A DNA stretch of 64,000 bases from Collybia mongolica (lineage: Eukaryota; Basidiomycota; Agaricomycetes; Agaricales; Clitocybaceae): contig JAAXNY010000009.1 of assembly GCA_013420905.1 (NCBI GenBank), positions 1,116,001-1,180,000 of the forward strand, in the 5' to 3' direction. The notes beneath the pieces are model-generated. The model did no database searches and was not told where the DNA came from. It saw only the letters and a program-made list of their open reading frames with translations. The position numbers and the translations under genes are program-made. This document shows, one piece after another, positions 32,492 through 44,700 of the stretch. Each line of letters begins with the position of its first letter. Within the stretch, counting starts at the first letter, position 1.

Positions 32492-35400
32492 CTACCCTCC
32501 CTTGGCCAATACCTTCTTCAATTCTATATTCGCCTTTTCCAAAGCCTCAATCTTCTTCTCGGCAGCAAGCATCTTGTCACAAAGATACTTACACCGAAGC
32601 GAAGTCGCTCTTGTTCCCCTAAGCCCAAGATTCCACCATTGCCTGGGCTCCACAGAAAGCATTCCTTTCAGCATCACCAGCTCCTCTTCACATGCACGAA
32701 CCGTGCTCTCAGAACTTGCAATTACCTTCTCATTATATGCAATATCCTGCGTAGCTCGGAAAACAGGATCTTTCAATCGCCGTCATCCTCATGAGCTTCG
32801 TAGAGTGAGATCAGGGTCATACCATTCACAAGTCTTTCAAATACCCATCGGAACACAGGTTTTCCAGGCCGTATCGTGGATGCACGCCCTGCCATAATGA
32901 TATCACCCAGGAACAATTGCGACAAAAGGAGATGTATACCTTCATATGTTCCAATTGAAATAAGTTCAGCGTGTTCCATACTCCGCAGAGGCGTCTCGTC
33001 GCCTTTGAAAGGGAACCCCAAAAGGATATCATGATAGGGAACCTGTATTAGAATTGCATCAGCGTGTGAGCCCCCTGTCGAAGTAAATCCGTAGCCCCCA
33101 CACACCTCCCCCTGTTTGGACAGAGCTTTGAGAACTGTCCACGCTTCCTGACGCGACCACGGTAAGCTTTTCGCATCGTCAATGTCGTCACCGAACGCAT
33201 TTTTCCTTATTTCACCGACACCTCGGCTGATAATATCTTCCACTGCTTCTTCTACTTGCAGGCCACTGCGGACCTTGTGGATAAGCTGTATCGAAAACGG
33301 ATCAAAGATTTCCCCAAGGCTTTGAATATCTGGTACGAACACTCTCAAGGTCACTGGCACGTCCGCCAAGACGCTCGACGTAGGACATTTGCTCTGGGGT
33401 AAAGTCGACATTCATATCTGCATCTTGCAACTTCTGTCTTACGAAAGAAAGTGAACTTCCCGAGTCTGCATCAGACAGAGCAATAACATTGAGTGGTTTG
33501 GATCGTAAAGCTGCAAAAGGCAAGTTAAACATCGTAATATACTGATCCGGCCGACGTATACCTTTCGCTAGGAGCTTGGAATTTTCGCGATTATCACTGA
33601 TTACGATTACATGTGCAACCTGGGATAATTGTGGATAAATATTTCGCCACAAAAGACACCGTAAAAGATCGTCAAACCTGATTTTCAGCGAGCATGGCAG
33701 CCCACTGTGCTAATACCTCGAGAAGGTCCTCCCGGTTCGACCCGATCTTGGCAGAGTAATTCCTAATCACAACTATCGGGAGAGACCTTACTGCGTCCAG
33801 GTCTTCTCTGAATTTTTGCTTCCGGCCTGCGTCTTCCCCATGTTCAGGTTTGTCGGTCACAGCTTCTACTGTATCATAATCATCTCCAATCAGTTCATCC
33901 CCAATTCCAAGCTCGCTCATAAGGCCGTTGCCGGCTACACAGTCCAATCGCCCATCGTGCCATGATCCCCGCCTAATTTTTTCTCTCGTCCTGGACACGT
34001 TTTCACGTTCTACCTCCTGGAGCTCGCGGTTCCTTACTTGGCGTTGGATGGCAGAACGATGAGACGAGCTAACGCCTTTAAGGGCCGTACCCACTACGCT
34101 CAAGATTTGGTGGAGCTGGTCCGTAAGGGAACTACTCAAGCCGGCTGACAAAGTCTCTGCATTAGCACTCCGCCATCAGGGCCAAAAAAAAAAAAGAACC
34201 TTTTTGTCCGATCAACCCAACACTCGCGAGATCTATGAGATTATTCATGGAGTTCAAAAAGGTGAAGACTGGCCAGTAGCCAGTTTGTGCCGCAAGGGCG
34301 CCAACTAGCCGGGTATCCGATGTTGCTTTATGCAATTCTCGACAGTCAATAACCAAAGGTTTCCTAAATATGATCATGTAGTCCCATGACCATCCACAAA
34401 CGTCGATCATTTTAGGAAACCTTACCTGCCGGTCTCTTTGAGAACTGCCTGTAACATGCTCGTCTTACCACTCCCCTGCGGACCATGGACAAATGCAATG
34501 GTGGCTTAACAGAGAGTTAAGCAAGATGTTTCTGATAAGGATGTGTAACATACTAGGCATATCGGTGAGATATGCTTTCACAGCTCCAACCGCCTCTAAT
34601 CGTTCTTTCCAAATTTCTTCCGTTAAAGTGGAGGATGCACCGGAGGTATCGTGGAATGTGACAGAGAGACGATCAAGCGCATTGATTCGAAGCCACTTAT
34701 ACAGCTTGAACTCTGATGGAATGCGTGTTTAGCTAAAGTGTAGATGTGGAGCGCGACTAAGAATCACTCCCCTCGATAATCGAACCAATCCAACATCCTA
34801 CCCTGCACCATCAAGGAACGTATAGGATCAAATATCTGATGGTAAAATTTGAACACCCATTATTATTGAAATAGTAGGAAAAAAACGAACAGTATAAGTC
34901 AAAGTTCCCAGCAGAAAGACGAGCAGGGGCAACATGATCTTAGGATGACTTGACATCCAATCACGTATAGCGTGGGCCTGGATGGGTTGCTGGTATGCCG
35001 TGCGCAGATGGGTCCTCCTTTCATTGTCGGTGTGGGGACCGCCTGCAAATGCGGGAGGAACATCGAGACCGTGCAAAACATTCCGTGCTATAGTTGCTGA
35101 GTAGAGACGCTGAAATGTCACGATCGTGAAGCGAGGAGTGCCTGAGGCAGGTGCGGCCGGAACCGACAAGTCTTGGATTCGCCCATATGGCTATGACATG
35201 GGCTAAGTGACGTGTACAGATATTTGAACGGGAGACGCACGCGAAAGATATCATATAACGATTGTTCATGGATATCAGGACCCTCAAACACGACTTTTAA
35301 GATGGGAGATGCGAAGCGGTTCATGTCCTATCGCTCCCGATAGACATGCCAGTGACGACATTGCAGAAGTTCAAGAACATACCTCTCTCCATGGAGTCCC

Positions 35401-36020
35401 TTTGACTAGCCATATGTTTCCCCCACCAATGCCCAGCCATGAGGGAAGGGCACCGTGCTTGGTTGCTTCCTCCCTGGCCTTACTCTCTATGGTATTCAGG
35501 GCACCTGGATCGCTTGCGGTGTAGCTGAAGCGAATGAAAACACCCCCATCCTTTTGGTGCGGCTCAAGAGAGAGAATGTTGAAGTCGTGGGCCTTGACAG
35601 TTTCTAAACGAGACTTGAGTGCAGAAAGAAGGGATTCTTCTCGAAAAATGCCAATGTAGTGGCGGAGACTGTTGCGAGGTAAACAACTTTGGTACTAGTC
35701 ACAAACGAGGGCATTACACGTACTCCCATCTCGCAATCTGGATTGGGAACACTGAATCTACAAACAGCCATCCTTGTCGGGTCTTTTTGCAGATGGTCAC
35801 TCGTCAGAGCTGTGGGTCCAAGGTGTGAGAAGAGACGGCTTGCCTCGGAGTTGGTGTTTTGTTCGCCTGTGGTTGATTGTGTGCGTCGTAGAGGTAAGCT
35901 GTTTGTCAAGCATTTCGTCACTGTCGCCGTCGTTATCTGCGTCGTCGTCCTCGTCCTCAACGTGGACCTTGTCGCCAACATTGTGGACAGCACTTGAAGA
36001 GATAGTAGGAGTGACGTCAC
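32492..36020 (-). CDS. Mitochondrial inner-membrane protein Yme2/RNA12
   Basis: A long multi-exon gene. The N-terminus (ATG at 36020 or 35981) is a mitochondrial presequence rich in Thr/Arg and ends near RRTQSTTGEQ. Then come LFVDSVFPIQIARWD, joined across an intron to LRHYIGIFREESLLSALKSR, and FNILSLEPHQKDGGVFIRFS. An RRM-like part contains MNRFASPILKVVFEGPDIHE and RFTIVTFQRLYSATIARNVL, followed by a membrane span (PKIMLPLLVFLLGTLTYT). The matrix or intermembrane AAA-like region has RKPLVIDCREL, IVVIRNYSAKI, LNVIALSDADSGSSLSFV and LGGRASDLES, and the end has DPVFRATQDIAYNEK. This order matches Yme2, which influences mitochondrial nucleoid structure and DNA escape. Around 35760-35790 the reading frame before LFVDSVFP is offset from the one upstream; either a very short intron or a frameshift lies there. 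Confidence 0.85.
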
Positions 36021-36701
36021 GCAGCGTGAGCGTGTTATGGTTGTATTTGTTTATCCGGCTTCCATGCCCAATAAGGACAAACACGAGGATTTAACTGATC
36101 GACTTGTGATCTTCTACCGGCTGGCAATTTAAAAGCCGCCCAGAACCATCAAATAAAGATTTAATTTCTCTTTTACTTTTCTCATAAGTAGTATCCCTAC
36201 GATCCTAACCAAGTTAATAAGTACCTTGTTCTAGGTCAATTAACAAGTGTCCTAGCGTACTGACGTACAAGTCTAGACTCGAAATGTAATCTCCCGAATC
36301 CTGGTGATCCTCAATCATTCGGATTTCACCTCGTACCCATGGTGCCTCTGTGTTTTTTTTTAATCTTTCTTCCGATGCAAATGGGGATCGCTAACCAGGA
36401 GCATTGGCCGTTACTAGTCTAATGAAGGTCCCATTTGGGTCCCTTCCATGCACTCTCCCATCATCCACCGACACGTTCTAAGGGTCTATCCGAAAGGGAT
36501 CTCGTTCTAGCGCTGACCGCCTGCTGAAACCGCTGAAACGTGCTTAGCCATGAGTTCTGTCAGGATCTAAATCATCCACACGCCACGAACCTGAATGGGT
36601 CCCGACGACAAACATCACTTGGTCTCGTGTCACGCCGAGGATCGAGAATTCTTTAAAAAGGGAGCACTTCTGACATATTGAGCTCTCACAACCATCCCAA
36701 C
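36021..36701 (+). other. Shared upstream region of YME2 and the prenyltransferase gene
   Basis: Non-coding spacer between two divergent genes. A TATA-like tttaaaaaggg lies at about 36652-36662, some 45 bp before the prenyltransferase ATG. No other feature recognised. Confidence 0.45.
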
Positions 36702-38037
36702 ATGTCTTCACATCTCAACGCAACCGAGACGACCTCCCTAACAAATGACGACGTTATCACAACCCGATCTTCCAAAGCCACAGGGAGTATATTTAGCCTC
36801 CCTACCCGGACTGAAATTCAGGCCTGTTGGGAGCTCTGTCGCTTGCACAACAATATAGGCTTCTGGGTCGTTTGGCTGCCAACAGGCAAGTTTGTCGATC
36901 GACCGTTGTACATGCCCTAAAATCATAACACTACACAGCTTGGTCTATTGCAATGGTGTACCACGCGCAAGTCGAACTTTCTTGGATGAAAGCTGTTTCA
37001 CGCGCCGCTGTTTACGTTCCTTTATGTTTTGGCATCAAATCCCTTGTACGCGCCCTCTATATTGTTTGGCTTATACCGATGCCATAATTCAACCCATAGA
37101 TTATGACCATTGATGACATCCTTGATTCCGACATTGACGGTCTTGTCGAGCGAACTAAAAACCGTGCGCTCCCTCGCGGCGCAATTACTCGGATGCGCGC
37201 TTGGGTTTTCTTCTACCTCCAAGTCGCTATTGGAATCTACTTAGCTATCACTTATTTAAGCCCTGCAGCGTATGTTCACGTCTAACTTTCCTTATAGTGA
37301 CCCCACTGATGGCTTTATTAGACTGAAAGTCTCAATCCTGGTTTGGCCGCTATATGTGATATACCCAACATGCAAGGTGTGCTTTTCGTGATATATCTCT
37401 ATTAGCATCATTTTGACCTTAACGCTCAGCGTTGGACAAATCTTGCCCCTATCCCATTGGTATGCCGCAGGTCCCGAAATTAATCGCGATCGGTACTCAT
37501 AAAGCATTGAAACCAGGGGCTCATGTTCAAGGTTGGGATATTTATGGGCTGGTGTGACCTTACTTTAGACGGAACTATTCCCTGGACTACGCTTATTCCG
37601 ATGTATATCGGAGCCTGTATGTGGACCATAACTTACGAAACTGTTTACCAACATCAGGTATGGGCGTCTGTTCCATTCTTTCGGCGACTGCTGATTTATT
37701 CAATCGGCAGGATAAACTTGATGATATTAAAATAGGCTTGCACTCCCCCGCGCTTCTGTGTAGGGAATATACCATCCCGATTTGCACATGCACAGCACTT
37801 GCTTTCCTGGGTCTTATGACCTACGGCGGCGTGCTGAATAACCAAGGAGGTCCATACTTCGCGGCACTGATTTGCGCCGGCGTTCTACTACTCCCCCGCT
37901 TGCTCCAAACAAATATTGATCGTCCGGAGGATTGTCGGACTCTATTCTTAGGGACACCTTTTATCGGCCAGGTCATCCTCGGGGGCCTCGTGATAGATGC
38001 AGTCGCTCACAGGTTGTATAATGGCGTTCCTCTGTGA
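36702..38037 (+). CDS. UbiA-family prenyltransferase
   Basis: Model: 36702-36885, 36939-37045, 37100-37269, 37322-37376, 37430-37459, 37517-37657, 37711-38037 (337 residues), phase-consistent. UbiA enzymes are polytopic membrane proteins that attach a polyprenyl chain to an aromatic acceptor. Two Asp-rich motifs are visible: TIDDILDSDIDGLVERTKNR (the first prenyl-diphosphate/Mg site) and YQHQDKLDDIKIG (the second). Multiple hydrophobic segments lie between and after them. The start, MSSHLNATETTSLTNDD, lacks the mitochondrial presequence expected of Coq2, and the sequence looks like the fungal branch that includes meroterpenoid enzymes; acceptor and chain length cannot be told. The first intron has a GC donor (gcaagt at 36886). 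No polyketide synthase, terpene cyclase or oxygenase is adjacent, so there is no visible cluster. Confidence 0.85.
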
Positions 38038-39590
38038 ATATTCTTTGGATTACAATCTATATTTGTAATTAACACGAATCGGCTGATAGTTTGCCTCTCT
38101 CTTCCCCGTTTTTTTCAGCTTGTACTCAAACGCCTCCTGTATAGTCTATACTCATGTATGTACTATGTACTAGTATTTACTTCCTAAAGACGTGCACTTT
38201 TAATTTCTGATATTTGATAGCTCCAATGTGCATCCGATATCGGGCCGAGGCAGCCCGCGGACAGCGACCCAAGCTGCTGCCAGGGCATGGACTGTGTGTG
38301 GCTCTTGAATAAACGAACCTGAGGGTACCCAGATAACTAGGGCCAACTACGCTATACTAGGTAAAGTTCTCCCCGTAAGTACAGACAGATGCTCAGGTTG
38401 TGTATTAGATATCATGGATTCGCTTCACATGAGTCGAAGCCTTCCTGTGCCAATCATGTCAGGACTCGCCAAAATATGAGCTGCGATAATGGATACGGCA
38501 ACTGACGCAGCGTATAATTATATTATAGTCAGGAAGCATATATCGTTCTCGCTACAGTGATGTACTCCATATCAGAAACCTATTCCCGAGAAAATTACGA
38601 ATCCATGATTTTCGTGCCCGCATCAATTCCATGTCTCAAGTTGTGGGGAGATAGCTTACGAGAAAGGAGTAGATGACGGACGCGATGATGGGCTGTCAGG
38701 CCTCAATGGATCGTCTGCAAGGATTGAGCTGAAAATAGCCAATGATGGAATTCAAGTAGACGCAGGATCCGCATGCGAGTTTTCAAGCCCATACTGTGGA
38801 GCTTGACAAACAAGGGTGGCATGCCCTTGAGGCTTTGGGCCTTGGATTGGCTGATATCGGCCTTGGATAAATATGAAGCTTCTTGCCAGTGGGTATGGAA
38901 GTGTCATTGAATCAATCTGGGTGCGTACCATTTGGCGGCGGCAAAGGTTTTCTCGTAGGGTCTTGTAACCGACGTCATATTATATCCATCCGACCAAACA
39001 GGAGGAGAGGGAAAAGTCATAAGAAATAAGGTCGGGTAGCGGCCGTCGGTCGAATGTCATCCCTCCGTGAGTAGGTAAATATCGTCAGATGATACATGTC
39101 CAACCGCCAGAGAGGAGGGTCGTGAGTGGATGTCATGTATTAAGGAGGCGTATAAATTTTTGTATTGAGTATCTTATGGGGAACACTCGAGGTCTTAGTA
39201 GATCTGTACAAGTCAATGATAGGCCACGTTCATAGCCCTTGAAATGTGTAAGTTGCAGAAAAAAATAAGGGGGATGCAAAGTAGCAGGAATCAATACGGG
39301 AGCAACGTTTCTGGCAATTTCTCACCAGATCCAACTACAATGATTGTAGTGCGACGCCAGCTGCGGTGTGTGTCAAGGAAGTCAATTCAATGAGCTCGAT
39401 ACCGAACCAGGTCAAGCAATATTGGTTCGGTCATCTGGGGCAAAATGTACGACCGGGCATCCGTACAGATTAGTATGTGACATCGTCACGGGACAGAAAG
39501 ATTTTGGGCATTTATGCGCCCTGGAGAACGTTGAAAGGATGGGACATCGAGTGGTCTATGAGTGTTGGAACAAGGTTGGTTGAGTGGTGA
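38038..39590. other. Long intergenic region, no gene identified
   Basis: About 1.5 kb of mixed composition following the prenyltransferase. Short frames exist on both strands, but none gives a family-like peptide or a consistent chain of splice sites. CpG is present at normal frequency, unlike the transposon block near 8 kb. It may hold 3' parts of the unrecognised minus-strand gene described next. Confidence 0.4.
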
Positions 39591-40920
39591 GGAAGTTGAA
39601 ACCTTACCCGATGATTGCTGTGGTGGGCGGACGATCAGGAACACCTATAAGGTAGTATTTGTCTAGGTGCTCTGGGCCCATTTAGGTCATTTCGTTCCTG
39701 GTTGCTTTAATAGTGACGTGAAAAGCACCCGTTACACGTAAAGAAAATACTCACTCGTCCCAAATGAACGATCGGTAGCCCAACCTGTGGGACAATGCTT
39801 AAGAACAAGGAATCCGTCAGACCCGAACGACCTACCAGGAAGTACTGGAGTATGAATTGCGAAAGAGTAGTTACCATCTAGAAGAGCAGCAGGGAAACTT
39901 CGCGGAAGGCCTAAGCTGTATTTGCCAGGGAAACGCATCGGTGATGCACTCACGCTGAGTAGGCGATGTTAAACTCGTCAGAAGCCTAAGCCACTTCCTT
40001 TGGAACTTGGTTGGGCATTGCCGAGGATAATGACCTAGCAGAACCCTTGGAGGCAGGGATTGGCACAGCCAGTGTGGCTGAGGCGATTTTCGGAGCCGCA
40101 GAGACAGTAATGTCAGAGGTAACGTAAAGGTAGGAAAGAAATGCCGATCGGCGGAGGCGCAATGGGACGACGGAGAAAATAAGAGGAAAGGAAGTCTATT
40201 CGGCAACAACACGGTGTGGGGAATGAAAAAAATAGATAGAATATGCGTGACAAGCAGGATGGGATGCCAAGGGAACTGATAAAGTCCGAATCCATAGCAG
40301 GTAAGGAAAATAACTGAGGAATTGCAAGCTGACAGCGATTGTCAAGAAATAGGAAGGCAGGAATTATTGAAAAGAATAGGTCAATGCCCCGGGTTGGGTA
40401 GCGTCTCACCTACCAGCGGTTGACAGACTTAGGAGTACGTACATAGTATCATTGGAGTTTCATGAGAGCCAGTCTTAATGGGCCAGTTTATGGGGTCGCC
40501 CGAGGAAGGTGAAAAGTTGAGATCGACCAGGTTCCAGTTGATGTCGAGGGTGTCGTTGACGAAATGCAATACGAAATCGATAGGGAGAAACGAATAAGCA
40601 ATCGGTATGAAAGTGTAAGCTGTAGGAGACCAGCATTATTGGGGGTGGGTCACGGTATTATATTTGATTCATGTGAGGGGGGACCTGTAAAAACGGCGTG
40701 ACGAGTCGCCACTATTGCTTTAAGATAACATAGAAAGAAAATCACTTTTTTGAATAGCACAGATGCCATTGCATTCACAAGCCCTCCATTCGAAGTGCCC
40801 GTTCTTATGCGAAATTTCCTGTAGGTAGCAGGCAGGGTAACATGGATACCAGAGGTCCCCTTAGTACACGGTGGAGAAGAGTGCAATAATGATGGTTCAG
40901 TCGTACCGTCGTTCTAAGTT
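39590..40920 (-). CDS. Unrecognised minus-strand gene fragments (exons not fully resolved)
   Basis: I do not recognise the product, but several exon-like pieces on the minus strand look translated. One starts after an acceptor near 40902 and reads THE motif SGIHVTLPATYRKFRIRTG. A second (about 40617-40442) reads FVLHFVNDTLDINWNLVDLN then GDPINWPIKTG and stops at a GTACGT donor. A third (about 40140-39952) contains SDITVSAAPKIASATLAVPI with one in-frame TAG unless an intron removes it. A fourth (about 39925-39752) contains KYSLGLPRSFPAALLDGNYS and FGSDGFLVLKHCPTGWATD and ends at GTGAGT; a further piece reads YYLIGVPDRPPTTAIIG. The composition suggests an extracellular or beta-rich protein, but phases between pieces were not reconciled. 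It could be one gene, two genes, or a decaying gene. Confidence 0.35.
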
Positions 40921-41782
40921 ATATTCCTTTCATGCCCAATCATATATCACGTCCAATGATTGACGTTGAATAATATCATTTGATAAGAAGTCCATGTCTA
41001 ACAAGTGTTTGTAGATGGCGCGACAGGTTGTTGGGGTTAAAACGCCCATGTTTTTTGTGGTATTATGGAACTGCCGCAGTACTCAAAATCGCTCGGGGCA
41101 TTATCCGTGTCGGCGGTGACGGGTGTTGTGGGTTGGTGGATCCGATTCAAGCGGAGAGCATCAATAATTTCTCATGTTAGTTTTTCCTCATAAGCCTATG
41201 TCATGAGCCACGCCCTGTTCTCGTCCGATATTTTGATGATAAAGGGATAATCACCATATTACAGAATGGGATCTACTTCTATAAGCTAGGAAGCGTATTG
41301 ATACTAGCGTTCTCTGTATACACGTGGATCAGCTTTAGCAGACTCCAGATGTTATATATTCATTATGTATATCAAGGTAGTGGCTTGCAAGGAAGACATA
41401 CTGTATGTGAGTGATGGCCTTTAGCCAATGTGTCTACGAGACAATGTGTAGGTACGGAATATGGTGGTGGCCTTAAGCCTAAGGGGAAACATGCTAATGC
41501 GATACAGTCTTGTAAGTGGATAAAAAAAATTTCCGACGTAAATGAACTTGGAGAGAAAGAAACAAATAAGTGAATGCTTGTGAAATGGGCTGCAGTTGGT
41601 AAAACATGATATTCACCATGGGTAGGGGTTTTGGCCTTAGGTTGTGCCCAGGTGTGATGAAAGAAAGGAGGAACAATTTACAGATTGGCGACCGAATGAG
41701 GTGAGAATGTCCAAGGGCCATCAAACGCAACGGAAAACCTAGTGAGTGGAAATACGGGACACACAAGATCAATCGAAGATTA
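40921..41782. other. Intergenic stretch upstream of the unrecognised gene and downstream of the nucleoporin
   Basis: Contains possible coding pieces on the minus strand (for example CRAIYKHLLDMDFLSNDIIQ near 40985-41020) that could be 5' exons of the unrecognised gene, but the phases do not connect cleanly. From 41180 to 41780 no coding signal is seen; this should include the 3' untranslated region of the nucleoporin. Confidence 0.35.
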
Positions 41783-44700
41783 TCAACGCTTTGTCCCACC
41801 TCTCCTGTTGGGCAGTTTTCGGATTGCCCTCGCTCCAGCAGGAGCAGAAGGAGGGGCACCAATCGTAAACAAAGTACCACCTGATGGAGCAGGGGCGGTC
41901 GACGCTGGTGCCCCGAATGGTGACGAAGACTGGGCTTGACCGAAACCACCACCGGTACTGAACGCGCCAGGTGCGGTGGGCTGTGGCAGAGAAAGAGGGG
42001 AATTACCACCAGCAGGGGACGCGGGTTGACTCCCAAAAGTAAAAGCAGTGTTCACAGATGGCAGGGGCGCCGCAAATGAAAACGGTGATGACTGATTGAA
42101 TGTAGAAGGGCTGCTTGGAGTTGAGCTAGATGCTTGAGTAGTTTGTCCAAACAGAGTGCCAGTGCTATTATTTGCTGGACCACCAAACGCAAAGGTCGGC
42201 CCTGAACCTGTTGTAGACAGTGGTCCTGATCCACTAAACCCAAAAGACCCTGAGGTCGAAGGCCGAGCAGAATCACCATTGTCTGCAGGCTTAGGCTGCC
42301 CGAACGTAAATCCCAGTGTACTTGAAGGGACGGTTAAGGTCTGCCCAAAACCTCCAAAAGGTTTATTCTCGTCAGCCTTGTTACCCTTGGCAAAAGGGTT
42401 GGTACTCGAGGAGGTTGTATTGAATGAGAAAGGTGAAGAGGATGGTATTGGAGTAGAACCATTGGACTGGTTCCCGAAGATGGACCCTGGTGGGTTGGAG
42501 CCGAACGAGAATCCAGCAGTGGGCCTATCGGGAGGCTTAATGGTTTCATGCACTGCCTGTACGTCCCGAGTTGGGCTTTCTTCCATGCTGCACTCCTGAT
42601 CCTGATTTTTTGGGGGTGTGGACGGTCTGTCTGTTGGAGATATGGCTGCTGGCGTCCCAAACGAGAATGGCTTGTTCCCAGCATCAGTCGTACCATTGGT
42701 GGTGCTAAAGGAAAATGCTGTCGTGGTAGATGCGGCAGGTGCGGCGACAAGAGATGCGGGCGTCGCAGCAGGAGCCCCAAAACTGAATAGTGCACCCTTT
42801 TTAGGTTCGACAGGATGTGTACTAGGAAGAGCCCCAAAGGAGAAGGGCATGTCGGCTGGCTTTGACTCCTTCTCTTTGATACCGAATGGGAATCCTCGCC
42901 CGAAATCTGACTCTGTTGAGTCAACAGGTCCAGCACTAACAGTACCTCCAAACGAAGATTTGGGAGTTTCCACAGTAGGTGCTGTGGGTGCTACAGGTTG
43001 GCTGAACGAAAATGATATTGGAGGTGCCGCCAATTTTGAAGGGTCATTACTGAACACACTGGTCGGCTTGGACCTCTCGGAACTAGAAGAAGAGTCCGTA
43101 GATCCTGTGCCAAACAGAGGAGTAGGTTTGGGGGTCTCACTAGAAGTGGAGCTTGGTATTGTCGACGGTTGCGAAAATGAAAATCCCTGAGTGACAGGAG
43201 GATTAGAGAGAGATCCTTGCGCAACGGAGAGCGTGTCATCCTTCGTATTGGTTCTGAAGAAATTTGGAGTAGAAGTGGTAGGTGTCGGTTCGTAAGACGA
43301 GGCCAGGGTGAGAGGTGGCGTTGATACTGACGAAACATCGTTACTAAACTGGTTTGGAGGGGTATCGGAGACTGCAACTTCGTTTTGGACAGCCCCAAAC
43401 CCAGAGAACAACCCAGATACTGAAACAGGCGCGTCGAGGCTTTTCTTCTCGTTCTCACCTTCCCACAGAGGATTTTCGGAGTCTTTTACAGGTTCGGGCT
43501 GTGGAACGGGAAAAGTCAATGGGGGAGGCTGAGGCACGTCGAGCGGTTTTTTAAACACCGATGAAGTAGCAAAGAAATTGGGCACCCCGCTTGACGAGAC
43601 CGATGATGACATTGGCTCGAGAACGACCGGGCGGGGTTGTGACAGCGTGTCACTTTGGTCGAGTTCTGTGCTTGGTGGTGGCTCTTGCGATTTGGACATG
43701 GGGGCCGGTTTGGAGAATGAAAACGGCAGTGAAGCAATAGGTGGCTCTTTGGCGCCTGTCGTGTCATGTTGAATTGTTTCAGCCTGTCCAGTCAATTATA
43801 GGTCAGGTCACTTTCAAAATTCAACAAGGCAAGGTACACACCATTTTCGCAAACGTAAAGCCTTGAGGAATCTCAAAGAGTGGTGCACGTTTGGCTGCTT
43901 CATCAAGCATTGCCCTCTCTTTCTTTCTCTCTTCCTCCTGATCTCCCTCGTTGTCATCCATAGCATCGTCGTCTTCATATGCCGCGGAAAATTTGGTTTT
44001 CATGGGTCGAGTGATTGGCCGCGCGATATGAGCCCGCTTAATGCGGCCAACCCGAAGTGAAGACGATATCATAGATATAGATGGAGTGGATGAACTAGAT
44101 GCTGTTGAGAACCAATCAGATTTTGAGGGGAGTGGTAATGGGAGTGGAATTATTTCGGGGTTGCCATTCAACTCCTTGTCAGCTTTTCTCTCGCCATCCT
44201 CCATATCGTCACCATGATATTGCGTGAGCAGTTCCGTACTCTCTAACTTGGCCTCTTTGACCTTTTCAATATCCTCCACTTCCATTTTGCGCCTCGCCAA
44301 TAACTTCTTCATGCCACCCTCACCGGCATACGGCTTCGTCTCATTTACGAGAGGTACTTCTTTCTTCCCACTGACCTTCCTTCCTAGGCGGTCCATACGC
44401 GTGTTATCTTGCATAAGTACAAGGTGTGCCCCGCGACGTGACTTGAACAGATCAACCGATGAGGCATTACCAGTGGGAGGGTTCGACGACCTGAGCCGCG
44501 TTGGCACAAGGGGAGTCTTGTAAATATCAAGTTCATGGAGGGCCTTTTCCGCTGGGCTTTCCTGGAGAGTCACTATTGCGAGACGTTCAACTTCGTGGGT
44601 CAGGGTGCGTATGACGGATGTACTTACTGTTATGATTATGACTACTGAGCTCAGGACCGGGCCCAAACAGCAGAGAGCTGTGTGGACGTGAAGGTGAACG

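Noticed and set aside
42150..43200. Long open frames on the plus strand (up to about 190 codons) across the nucleoporin exon
   Set aside because: They lie antisense to a clear FG-repeat coding exon; the codon bias of FG/Ser/Pro repeats leaves the opposite strand free of stops. No start context or family match.
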